Positions 27,297 to 35,392 of a DNA stretch of 64,000 bases are shown here, one piece after another. A program made the translations under genes and the position numbers. The DNA is taken from NCBI RefSeq assembly GCF_017874375.1, contig NZ_JAGGLK010000002.1, forward strand, positions 434,001 through 498,000, written 5' to 3'. The DNA is from Methanohalophilus levihalophilus (GTDB lineage: Archaea > Halobacteriota > Methanosarcinia > Methanosarcinales > Methanosarcinaceae). Within the stretch, counting starts at the first letter, position 1. Each line of letters starts with the position of its first letter. A model generated the notes under the pieces. It saw only the letters and a program-made list of their open reading frames with translations, was not told where the DNA came from and did not search any database.

Positions 27297-27528
27297 AGAA
27301 TAAAGTTACAGGCTAAGATTATAAATAATTCTTTTTTGAAGCGGATAGAAAAGAACCATTTTGACTAAATTCGGGCCTGAGGGTTTGATAACATCCTTGT
27401 TGTGCTTTTTAATGAGTGGAGAGAGTGCACTGTAGGTTTGAATTACATTGCTTGTAGGTGAGTGAATGCCAACACATATATACCACCAATCAAAAAGTTC
27501 CGGTTATCTTCCGGTGAGGTTTTGAAAC

Positions 27529-28122
27529 ATGGTTAATTCTGGCATGACTCTCAGTGAAAAAATGGCCAGATGTAAGGAAGCGATTGAGGCTGCAAGAGAA
27601 ATATGTGTGCATCCGTCATTGTTGCAGTATCTCAATGACTGCAGGTTTGCGCTGGCTTCAAAGCGTTTTTCAGGTGGGTCTTCAGTAGCATATGCCTATG
27701 AAGCAGAAGATGCTGTGTACATCCTGCTGATTTTCAGCCGTATCAAGCACAGGGGTGACGGGAGCAGGCTCATCAAGTGTATTATCGAATATGCAAGAGA
27801 AATGGGTTATGATAAAATCTACGTAACAACTTCTCCGTAGTCTCCTTTTAGTTATCCTGCCGGACAATTTTATGTTTCATGTGGGTTCCAGATGATTGGC
27901 TCTGATGAGCTGCAAACTTATTACCGACTGGATGTTAAAAGTGCTCCTTTCAATGAGTGTAGCGACCCTGAGTCAGTCCCCTTAAGTTCTTCATACGGTT
28001 TGCAGGACTATTTTATTATTGGTGCATCAATGCTCAATGTTCTTTTTTTCCCTCAACGCAATGAGCCTCATGTTGTGGGAAGACTCAGGAAAGCAATACT
28101 GAAAAAGGAAAAAAGAAAGTGA
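27529..28122 (+). CDS. GNAT acetyltransferase-like protein with in-frame TAG at codon 104
   Basis: A 197-codon frame broken only by TAG at 27838-27840. Before it, RIKHRGDGSRLIKCIIEYAREMGYDKIYVTTSP carries the acetyl-CoA binding motif A (R-G-x-G-S) and beta-4/alpha-3. After it, the same frame continues SPFSYPAGQFYVSCGFQMIGS, the usual FYxxxGF segment of GNAT proteins, and a ~70-residue tail ending in Lys/Arg. The fold is therefore interrupted in its middle by one amber codon and is otherwise clean. A TATA-like ACATATATACC (about 27475) and GGTGAGG precede ATG 27529. It is read either as a pyrrolysine-containing protein or as a fresh pseudogene. Confidence 0.7.
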
Positions 28123-28124
28123 TT

Positions 28125-28153
28125 GAGGGTATGTTTTCCTCTAGCATACCCTC
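28125..28153 (+). terminator. Hairpin after the GNAT gene
   Basis: GAGGGTATG (28125-28133) pairs perfectly with CATACCCTC (28145-28153), an 11-base loop. It starts three bases after the TGA at 28122, which supports that TGA as the real end of the read-through frame. Confidence 0.6.
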
Positions 28154-28526
28154 GCCCCATTACGTACCCCACGCTCCACCAAATCAGCCGGAAGTCCCCC
28201 GATTTCCGGCGCTAAAGGGTTGAAAGCTTGATTTAAGGCTTCCCAATCCCCAATAACTATAGGTAAGTTTAGAATATAACCCAAATGGTGTGGTATATTT
28301 TAAAGTGACTAAAATTTATAATGTAATTTTTAGTAAAGGAATTGAATAAAAGAATAATAGCTCTTCAGTGGCCGAAATTGGACTATGTGGAGGGATACAT
28401 GTTCTATCAACTCTTTTTTGCCAATTCCAATCTTCCAAAAGGATTAAGTAAAATTGGAACTTTCTGTAATTTCAGAAAGTTAAAATTATTATGTGCTTTA
28501 AGTTAGATTTTATATGGAGGAATGCA
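28154..28526. other. Non-coding stretch with an operator-like palindrome
   Basis: About 370 bases without a convincing gene. The only clear structure is the perfect inverted repeat AACTTTCTG-N6-CAGAAAGTT at 28458-28481, 45 bases before the start of the winged-helix gene and next to AT-rich TATA-like sequence. It is a good candidate for autoregulation by that gene or by the regulator at 29205. Confidence 0.5.
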
Positions 28527-28877
28527 ATGATGGCTGAAAATGGTTCTTCAGAGAACAAAGAAGAGTGGATCAAAAGAATAGAAGCAGAAGGGCGGGCAAA
28601 GAGTAATCCGACTGAGGATCATGATGTTGGACTCAAAACACTTCAAAATCCAATCCGAAGGAATCTTGCAAGATTGCTGAGTACTGGGCCTCTAAGTCTG
28701 GATTTTATCCAGAATGAGTTGGATCTAAGTAAATCGGAAGCTAAATTCCATATAGATATGCTTGAGAATGCACTCTATGTCGATAAAGTAGCAATTGATG
28801 GGCAGACAATCTATCAATTATCGCCTCGAGGGGCTGGTTTTCTTAAAAATGTTAGGGTAGGTGGAAAAAATGAATGA
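28527..28877 (+). CDS. ArsR-like winged-helix regulator
   Basis: 116 residues. A charged N-terminal 40 residues is followed by a winged helix: VGLKTLQNPIRRNLARLLSTGPLSLDFIQNELDLSKSEAKFHIDMLENALYVDKVAIDGQTIYQLSPRGAGFLKNV, the ArsR/HTH_20 type common in methanogens. GGAGG at 28516-28520 fits ATG 28527; the open frame further upstream lacks such a signal. The next gene overlaps its end by eight bases, so the two are translationally coupled. Confidence 0.8.
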   Translation: MMAENGSSENKEEWIKRIEAEGRAKSNPTEDHDVGLKTLQNPIRRNLARLLSTGPLSLDFIQNELDLSKSEAKFHIDMLENALYVDKVAIDGQTIYQLSPRGAGFLKNVRVGGKNE

Positions 28878-29136
28878 TTCTGAATCCATTGCTGAACAAA
28901 TTGGTTTTGTTGACCTCAAAAAGAACATAATGGCAGATGGAGCAATAGATCGGAGGACAAAGAAACTTCTTGCTGTAGCAAGTGCTGTTGCAGTGGGTTG
29001 TGACAACTGCTTCGAGGCCCAAAAAGAGTTTGCCAAAAATATAGGAATTACTGATGAGGAAATTCAGGAGGCCATACAGGTAGGTGCACTGATTAGATTT
29101 GGTTCAGGGTTTAAGTACATGCGGACCTTTGACTAA
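28870..29136 (+). CDS. Carboxymuconolactone decarboxylase/AhpD-like protein
   Basis: 88 residues. DRRTKKLLAVASAVAVGCDNCFEAQKEFAKNIGITDEEIQEAIQVGALIRFGSGF is the CMD/AhpD pattern, with the redox pair Cys-x-x-Cys in GCDNC and the proton-relay region after it. Likely a small peroxidase/disulfide-reductase subunit. Coupled with the upstream regulator, which may sense the same redox signal. GTG 28861 is an alternative start. Confidence 0.82.
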   Translation: MNDSESIAEQIGFVDLKKNIMADGAIDRRTKKLLAVASAVAVGCDNCFEAQKEFAKNIGITDEEIQEAIQVGALIRFGSGFKYMRTFD

Positions 29137-29204
29137 GGTCCCAATACATCCTTTTGAGTGTCTTTATCTGTCAGGACTCCCATAGATTGTTTCTGAGGAC
29201 ACCA

Positions 29205-29825
29205 ATGAGCGAAAAAAATGACAAAGTCGCACATATAATTCCTTCCCGAATCGGCGGGGAGGGGGCGGGCAAAGGAAGCCTTCTGGGTTATCCGACACCG
29301 GAGAAACTGAGCAAAAAACTCTCTCGCACTAAAACAACCCCTCGGGATGAGTTCCTAAATCTCATTATGCAAAACATGCTGACTCGGGGTTTTGATTCGA
29401 TATCATCAAAAATTGTGGCCGTCCTTTTCATTGAACCTCGGGAAATATCCCTTGAAGAACTTTCCCAAAAGACGGGTTATAGTCTGTCCGCAGTAAGTAC
29501 GGCAATGAAAGGGCTGGATGGGTTGCATGTGGTCAAACGAATAAAGAAACCCGGCTCAAGGAAGGTCTTTTTTTATCTTGATAAGAACATCATTTCTGCA
29601 GGCATCCAGATCCTGAAAACAAAGTATGAAAAGGTAATTGCCCCTTCAAAAAGGGTCTTGCCTGAAATTATTGAAAAATATAAGTTTGAAGATTCGGAAA
29701 ATTCCAGAGAGGAACTGGAAATAATCCAGATGTATTATCTCCAACTCCAGAAATACGAAAAGCTCATAAAGGATTTTCTTGATGCCATGGAAGAAGTGGA
29801 AGGGGAGTTAAATCTAGGCGAATGA
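29205..29825 (+). CDS. GbsR/MarR-type winged-helix regulator
   Basis: 206 residues. After a 40-residue basic leader, the region NLIMQNMLTRGFDSISSKIVAVLFIEPREISLEELSQKTGYSLSAVSTAMKGLDGLHVVKRIKKPGSRKVFFYLDKN is the GbsR/MarR-like winged helix. A long C-terminal helix pair (about 140-200) would dimerise. Such proteins in methanogens often control osmolyte or membrane-transport genes; the target here is not visible. ATG 29205 is chosen within a longer open frame because the leader upstream is not family-like. Confidence 0.78.
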   Translation: MSEKNDKVAHIIPSRIGGEGAGKGSLLGYPTPEKLSKKLSRTKTTPRDEFLNLIMQNMLTRGFDSISSKIVAVLFIEPREISLEELSQKTGYSLSAVSTAMKGLDGLHVVKRIKKPGSRKVFFYLDKNIISAGIQILKTKYEKVIAPSKRVLPEIIEKYKFEDSENSREELEIIQMYYLQLQKYEKLIKDFLDAMEEVEGELNLGE

Positions 29826-30197
29826 GTCTTTTTTAGAAAACGATAGAAATGAGCCCCGGGCGGGCTTAATGCACTCAGTGCAATGCCTACACGTTCACTG
29901 TATTACATTAAGACCTCATAGCACATATATTTAATTGCAGAATTAGTAATTGTGATTCTCAAATAGGCTTCTATTCACCAGGAAAATGCCGAGGTTGGGG
30001 GCCGGCAATATAGTTAAAAGCCTACATAGTAAAACAGGATTTTTCTTTATATATGCGTTGTGGGCTGACAAGATGATTATAAAAGTCCACAATAGAAAAT
30101 TGGTTTGTACTTATATATGAGTTGTGGATTAAACAATCTGCTTGTTCCCTTCGACAAAATACAGATGCTTTCTGTCACAAAAGGTACTCTCCATTAA
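29826..30197. other. Non-coding stretch between regulator and orphan fragments
   Basis: About 370 bases with no gene. Besides the paired stem-loop/TATA repeats at 30009-30130, nothing structured is evident. The flanks look rearranged: truncated reading frames lie on the right side. Confidence 0.5.
30009..30130 (+). repeat. Two tandem stem-loop units, each with a TATA-like core
   Basis: Unit 1 (30009-30066) and unit 2 (30075-30130) share AAAAG(C/T)C(C/T)ACA...TTATATATG(C/A)GTTGTGG. Each unit begins with a CCACAA-like arm and ends with its complement TTGTGG around a TTATATATG core. They may be duplicated promoters with flanking operator arms, or a short structured RNA. Only two units exist, and they differ too much for a CRISPR. 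Confidence 0.5.
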
Positions 30198-30290
30198 ATG
30201 AAGAAGAATGCTGAAGCCGATAAACCATTTACTCTTAATGCTCATGTCAGGGAAAGAGTATTAGCTTGGATTTCAGAGGACCGAAAATAA
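30198..30290 (+). pseudogene. Short orphan frame, possible N-terminal gene remnant
   Basis: ATG 30198 opens 30 codons (KKNAEADKPFTLNAHVRERVLAWISEDRK) and ends in TAA. Protein-like composition and its place after the tandem TATA repeats suggest the start of a once longer gene. Its other end might be the open tail at 30758-30898, but continuity cannot be shown. It could also be a genuine micro-protein. Confidence 0.3.
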
Positions 30291-30354
30291 TTCAAACACA
30301 CTAATCTCGATCTTTAAAAAAACAAAAATAATCATCTTCAAATGTACAAAATGA

Positions 30355-30759
30355 TTAAGGCAAGTTGTCCATGTCGTCAAGAGCTTTTTGAGAAATTGAA
30401 TCTAACTCTAATTGTACACTTTTGTCCTCTGATTTCAAACGATATAAGATGTTATTGTCACATACGTGACATAAAAATCTGATTGATACAATCATTTCAT
30501 CTGGATTTAATAGATTTTCTAAATTAGAATTCTTTATTATTTCATCGGGGTAACATTCAACTGATCCATTAACCGTGTCTACACAAATGCTTTCCATGAT
30601 GAAATGCTCTGTACTTCTACAATTGGGGCAGGAAAAAAAGTGTCGAGGAGCTTTTTCGTTGAATCCGTTAATGTCTGGCACTAGGCTCTTATCCACCGTA
30701 TCACCTGCGTATGTATTGGTATTTACAAAGAAATAGTTTTCTTTTCTAAAAGATACCAT
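30355..30759 (-). CDS. Zinc-ribbon-like hypothetical protein
   Basis: 134 residues, not recognised. Two Cys pairs, FSCPNCRSTEHF (about 43-46) and FLCHVCDNNILY (about 93-98), suggest a zinc ribbon with an acidic insert between them. AT-rich, like the neighbouring HNH/RHH genes. No clear ribosome site. Confidence 0.5.
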   Translation of the reverse strand: MVSFRKENYFFVNTNTYAGDTVDKSLVPDINGFNEKAPRHFFSCPNCRSTEHFIMESICVDTVNGSVECYPDEIIKNSNLENLLNPDEMIVSIRFLCHVCDNNILYRLKSEDKSVQLELDSISQKALDDMDNLP

Positions 30760-30898
30760 AGAAATAAGAAAGGAAGCTGAATCTAGAGGAGTAGGAAGGA
30801 GTACATTTCAGGGTATTAAAAAAAGGATAGGGGAAACAGGAGAGTTGAATAGGGTTACTCCTGCTGTAAAGAGATTACTAAAGGCTAGCCCATTCTAA
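30758..30898 (+). pseudogene. Truncated 3' end of an unidentified gene
   Basis: An open frame without start reads IEIRKEAESRGVGRSTFQGIKKRIGETGELNRVTPAVKRLLKASPF and stops at 30896-30898. The basic, helical composition is typical of a real protein tail, but the upstream part is replaced by the opposite-strand gene. Its stop overlaps that of the HNH gene. Origin unknown. Confidence 0.3.
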
Positions 30899-31611
30899 AA
30901 ATCATCATCATCCCAACAAGCTTCATCAGCCAATTCCTGAATTTCTTTAAGCCACTTTTCGAAACCAGATTTTCTTTCTTCTATTTTCTTTTTCTTTTCT
31001 TCAGGAATACAACCCCAGCAAGTTTCATGGAGAACTTTTTTGTAATTTTTCTTACAGACTGGACATAAATTCATACCTTTATGGTGGGCAATGTGACATC
31101 TATCACACAATATTTGCACATTTTCAAAGGACATATATGAAAGCCTTTCTTTTTCAATTTCAGCATCTATAAGGCTCTTTGCATCTATTGATTTTAACCA
31201 TTTGTTATACTCCTTTTTGAACACCTTTTTCTCATCTGGTGTTGGTTTTTGATAATTATATTGAATTTCTAGTTCAGACTCATCTACCTCATACTTATGC
31301 TTGCGACCTACGGGATGCCAATAAGGGTGGGATTTATGGCGATGATTGCCTGTTTCTATGGGATTCTTTTTCTGCATTGCAACAAACGAGACTCTAAACT
31401 CATTGAAAAAAGTGCTATACATTCTATTTTTTACTCTTGTTGGACTCTCAAAAAGATGTTCTGGATGATGAACGCACAGTTTTTCAGTTGAACCACATAA
31501 TTCACATTTTGCATTTTTTAAAACTTGATCTCTTTTCTGCAACCATTCTTTGCTTTTCCAAGGGTTTTTGATCATATCATCACTCAACTTTTTGTTCTTA
31601 CGTATTATCAA
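30895..31611 (-). CDS. HNH-type nuclease, TAG-terminated
   Basis: 238 residues. Cys36-x-x-Cys39 and VHHPEHLF (His48, His49) followed by FENVQILCDRCHIAHHKGMNLCPVCKKNY build the zinc-bound HNH motif (C-x-x-C, HH, then N-x-L-C-x-x-C-H...H). A further Cys cluster (CPVCKK, CWGC) may hold a second zinc. TTG 31611 overlaps the RHH stop by three bases (TTGA), showing coupling. The gene ends DDDDF-TAG; in frame, 28 more sense codons follow before TGA at 30808. The RHH-HNH order resembles small nuclease/regulator modules of mobile DNA. Confidence 0.7.
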   Translation of the reverse strand: MIIRKNKKLSDDMIKNPWKSKEWLQKRDQVLKNAKCELCGSTEKLCVHHPEHLFESPTRVKNRMYSTFFNEFRVSFVAMQKKNPIETGNHRHKSHPYWHPVGRKHKYEVDESELEIQYNYQKPTPDEKKVFKKEYNKWLKSIDAKSLIDAEIEKERLSYMSFENVQILCDRCHIAHHKGMNLCPVCKKNYKKVLHETCWGCIPEEKKKKIEERKSGFEKWLKEIQELADEACWDDDDF

Positions 31612-32012
31612 GCCCTCTTGAGAACTTCTTTTGCTGAAGACTGCATGCCGTAAAGGAATGATGTATTTATTGGCTCATCTATTCCTGGATATATTTCATT
31701 AGCAATTTTTGTTAAATTTCTGTGAAGAGTATCTTGTTCATCTGGATCGGTGACCTCAAAGTTTGCAACAAATTCAAGGTCATCTAAACTGACTTTTTTA
31801 ATATTATAGAGGAGAAAATTAAACCCATTCTTAAATTCAATATCCTTTTTGGATTGAACCTCTGATATTGCTTTTTCAAATTGATCTGATGATCTCTGAT
31901 TCATGTATTTTTCAATACAAATCCTCGTGATTGCGGACCAATTAACCTCTTTAAACTCATCCATTCTACTTGACAGTTCATCCGAAATTCCAACTGTTAT
32001 GTTCTTAACCAT
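31608..32012 (-). CDS. Ribbon-helix-helix protein upstream of HNH nuclease
   Basis: 134 residues. The start MVKNITVGISDELSSRMDEFKEVNWSAITRICIEKYM is a CopG/RHH DNA-binding unit; the remaining ~90 residues are helical and not recognised. ATG 32012 lies at the RHH start; the frame upstream is unrelated. Coupled to the HNH gene and likely its repressor or partner. Confidence 0.7.
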   Translation of the reverse strand: MVKNITVGISDELSSRMDEFKEVNWSAITRICIEKYMNQRSSDQFEKAISEVQSKKDIEFKNGFNFLLYNIKKVSLDDLEFVANFEVTDPDEQDTLHRNLTKIANEIYPGIDEPINTSFLYGMQSSAKEVLKRA

Positions 32013-32253
32013 GTTCTCACAGATTACTGTATATTCTGTGATAATATAAAGTTTCCTGTGTAAACTGTGAGACCTTATGAGTTTACTATTAAAACTACGT
32101 TTAAACAAAAGTAACTTTCATCATTTTTAAAATAGCAATCGGTTGCGCAAAATAACCAACCAGAATAATTAGGATTTAATTTTAAAAATTACAGAAGTAC
32201 ATAAATATAATAATCGCGTTTACACTAGTAATTCAGGTGTGTTGGTGGAGAAA

Positions 32254-35200
32254 ATGGTTGCAGGCACTCTTAACGATAGACAACTAAAAGCAGTGACTTA
32301 CACAGAAGGACCGCTCCTTATCCTTGCAGGCCCGGGATCCGGAAAGACACTTACCATAACCGAAAAAGTTGTTGACCTTATTGCCAATGCTATCTCTGCG
32401 GAGAGAATACTGGCACTGACATTCTCAGAGAAGGCAGCCGGTGAGATGCAGGAGAGAATTGAGAGACAGATAGGTATTGGCAGTGGCATTAACGTCTCTA
32501 CTTTCCATTCATTCTGCAATGAACTTATACGACAGTTCCCACTGGACATGGGAATCAGTTATGGGACTAGGCTTATCTCAAAAGAGCATTCTCATGTATG
32601 GGGAATCAGAAACATCGATATCTTTGAATTTGAGAATCTTATCATACCACCGGTTCCATATGACCTGATAACAAGTCTGATGGAAGGTGTATCTCAATTC
32701 CAGGACCATCTGATAGACCCCGATGAGCTTAAAGATTATGTTGATAAGAGACTTTCAGATCCTTCTATTGATGATGAAGAGAAGGATAAGCTTCTGAAAA
32801 TGGCTGACCTTGAAAGGTTCTACAGGCATTATCAGGAGTATAAATGGAACAATAATTTTGTTGATTACGATGATATGATCGCCATGGCCTGCTCTCTTCT
32901 TGAAAAGAATGATGTCATCAGGAATGAAGTGAAGAGCAGATACGATTACATTCTGGTAGATGAGTTTCAGGATACAAATTATGCACAATTGCATCTTGTA
33001 CACCTGCTTGCCGATGGTGGAAATCTGACATGCGTGGCAGACGATGATCAGTGTATATATCGTTTCAGAGGCGCATACCTTTCCAATATCAAGCAACTGA
33101 ATGACCACTATTCTGACCTTGAGAAAGTAGCTCTGGAAGTGAATTACCGCTCTACCAATCAGATAGTCGAGCTATCCAAACAGCTGGTATCCTGCAATCC
33201 AGAAAGGGAGGTCAAAGACTTCAAGTCTCATAATGGTAACGGAGAACTTGTTAAGGTCGTGAAGGCCCCGGACGACGACAGTGAAGCTAAGTGGGTGGCC
33301 AATGAGATTAAGCGACTTTCTAATGAAGAAGGAGTAGAGTATCAGGACATCTACATACTCACTAGGAAGCGTGCAGATGGAGAAAAATTCAGTGATGCTT
33401 TAAAAGCATTGATGATTCCCGTGGAATATGTTGGCTCATTGCAGTTAAGTGATTTTCCGGTTATTCAGGATGCTCTAGCTTATATGAAACTGCTGGCGGC
33501 CCCTTTCAATAATGGGGTTTCTTTCGCAAAGGTTCTTTTCAGGGAAGGTATTACAGAACATAACCTGCAGAAAATAAATATACAGGCACTTCAGGTGAAG
33601 AAGGCAGATCCCACTCAAGGTGATGGGATATATTCTGTTCTTCTGAACGATTTAGATAATATTGATATAACGCAGGCAGAGCTTGTAAAATCCACCCTTT
33701 TGCGTATTGAAGAGGTCATAAGCTACAAGAAGAACCATCTTCCTTCTGATACAGTGAAGTACCTTTTGACTCAAAAAACAGACCTGTATCGCTCTCAGCT
33801 TGCCAGGAATGATGAACATTCCAGACGTAACATCAAGTTGCTGAATTCACTCGTCCAGATGGTGGCTGATTTTGAGCTTGTGGATGGAGGTTCGGAATTT
33901 GAGGATGTCATGGAACATCTGGCCCTTGTGTTCAACATGGATATAGATGAGGGAGAGGCCAGTGAGGACAATACTGTAAAAGTAATGACAATCCATCAAT
34001 CCAAGGGAAAGGAGGCGAAGGTTGTCTTTGTGTGTGACCTTGCAGCTAGGCACCTTCCTTTACAGCACAGGAGAAAACCGTTCACAGTACCATTGGATAT
34101 GGCAAAAGGTGTTCAGAGGAATGCTGATGAGAAAGAGCTGCATCTGGAAGAGGAGCGCAGGCTTGCATATGTTGCCATGACACGTGCAAAGGAAAAGCTG
34201 TATCTAGTCTTCCCTGAGAAATATGCTGCTAATGTGAAGCCTTCCAAACCAAGCCAGTTCCTTGATGAGATAAACTATGATGAAAATCCGTTGATAGAAC
34301 TCATTGAAGCAGCTAAAGCAGAAGTTCACCATGAATCTGTTAGTGTTTCCCTTCTACAAAGGAAAAAAGAAGAGTATGAGAACCTTGTGAGCATGTATGC
34401 CAGACAGGGACAGCTGGATCAGGCCCTTGAGTCCATTGTCATGCTGGCACAGCTGAAGGAACTGGAAAAGAATGGTAATCTTTCAGCCTTTGACCTTGAT
34501 ACTTTCCTGAAGGTCTCCCCGCTGGAACCTACAGAACTGGATGGCCTTGTGGATGGAAAGGTCCCTCCGCTTGTGGACCAGAATATGCGTTTTTCTGCTT
34601 CTAGGATAAAAGAGTACATGGACTGTCCGTTAAAATTCAAATACAATTCCGTGCTTCGAATCCCTACTCCACAGAAAGGACATTTCAATGTAGGTACTAC
34701 TTTGCATGCAGTTTATGAGGAAATGGTAAAGCAGAAGATGCAGGGTAAAAATCCCACGGTTGCTGATGCCAGGACAATGCTCAATGACACATGGGATGGT
34801 TCGGCTTACACTTCAGTGATTCATGAAAAACAGGATAAGAACAAGATGGACAAGATGCTCGACATTTGGTTTGACTACGAGCAGAGTAATTCCAACGAAA
34901 CGATTGATGTTGAACAGCGGTTCGATTTGGAATTGGACAGCAATCATTTTGTGGGTTCAATTGACCGCATCGACAAAACTCCTGATGAAGAGTACATCAT
35001 CGTCGACTACAAAACTGGGAAGAGTACTCTCAGTAAGAAGAAGATGAAAGAGGATGTACAACTGGCTCTTTATTGCTTGGCAGTGAAAGAAAAGTATGGA
35101 AAGTTGCCTGTGCAGGCAGGACACTTCTATGTGCATCCTGATAAGGCCAAAATGGTATTGGTTGATGTTGTTGAAGATGAGGTTGATGCTGTAGTAGAGA

Positions 35201-35313
35201 AGGTGAAAGATGTGGTTTCAGGGATTTTGAGTGAGGACTTTGAAGTTGTTGAGAAACCTGAGTGCAGGTATTGTGACTATGGGGCAGTGTGTGATTGGGT
35301 TAATGGGAAATAA
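32254..35313 (+). CDS. UvrD-family helicase with C-terminal RecB-type nuclease
   Basis: 1019 residues. Superfamily 1A helicase: LNDRQLKAVTY Q-motif, Walker A AGPGSGKT (25-32), LVDEFQDTNYAQ motif II, ADDDQCIYRFRGA motif III, and LHLEEERRLAYVAMTRAKEKLYL near 630-660. The C-terminal ~200 residues carry a PD-(D/E)XK nuclease of the RecB/Cas4/AddB kind: THLHAVYEEM-like His, FVGSIDRIDKTPDEEYIIVDYKTGKS, then VQLALYCL. Cysteines in MDCPLKFKY and ECRYCDYGAVC suit a 4Fe-4S cluster. It likely unwinds and degrades DNA. ATG 32254 is preferred (GGTGGAG upstream) over GTG 32239. It leads the defence block on the same strand, 79 bp before the SNF2 gene, and could act with it or in repair. Confidence 0.88.
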   Translation: MVAGTLNDRQLKAVTYTEGPLLILAGPGSGKTLTITEKVVDLIANAISAERILALTFSEKAAGEMQERIERQIGIGSGINVSTFHSFCNELIRQFPLDMGISYGTRLISKEHSHVWGIRNIDIFEFENLIIPPVPYDLITSLMEGVSQFQDHLIDPDELKDYVDKRLSDPSIDDEEKDKLLKMADLERFYRHYQEYKWNNNFVDYDDMIAMACSLLEKNDVIRNEVKSRYDYILVDEFQDTNYAQLHLVHLLADGGNLTCVADDDQCIYRFRGAYLSNIKQLNDHYSDLEKVALEVNYRSTNQIVELSKQLVSCNPEREVKDFKSHNGNGELVKVVKAPDDDSEAKWVANEIKRLSNEEGVEYQDIYILTRKRADGEKFSDALKALMIPVEYVGSLQLSDFPVIQDALAYMKLLAAPFNNGVSFAKVLFREGITEHNLQKINIQALQVKKADPTQGDGIYSVLLNDLDNIDITQAELVKSTLLRIEEVISYKKNHLPSDTVKYLLTQKTDLYRSQLARNDEHSRRNIKLLNSLVQMVADFELVDGGSEFEDVMEHLALVFNMDIDEGEASEDNTVKVMTIHQSKGKEAKVVFVCDLAARHLPLQHRRKPFTVPLDMAKGVQRNADEKELHLEEERRLAYVAMTRAKEKLYLVFPEKYAANVKPSKPSQFLDEINYDENPLIELIEAAKAEVHHESVSVSLLQRKKEEYENLVSMYARQGQLDQALESIVMLAQLKELEKNGNLSAFDLDTFLKVSPLEPTELDGLVDGKVPPLVDQNMRFSASRIKEYMDCPLKFKYNSVLRIPTPQKGHFNVGTTLHAVYEEMVKQKMQGKNPTVADARTMLNDTWDGSAYTSVIHEKQDKNKMDKMLDIWFDYEQSNSNETIDVEQRFDLELDSNHFVGSIDRIDKTPDEEYIIVDYKTGKSTLSKKKMKEDVQLALYCLAVKEKYGKLPVQAGHFYVHPDKAKMVLVDVVEDEVDAVVEKVKDVVSGILSEDFEVVEKPECRYCDYGAVCDWVNGK

Positions 35314-35392
35314 ATGATAAAGTTTTAACACTTTATCTCATGAAATAGATATAATAAATCTTTTAGTGCTGGAAAAATAGGCGGTTGAAAAG

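Noticed and set aside
30009-30130. CRISPR-like array
   Set aside because: Only two diverged units, each internally palindromic, with no equal-length spacers and no cas genes nearby.
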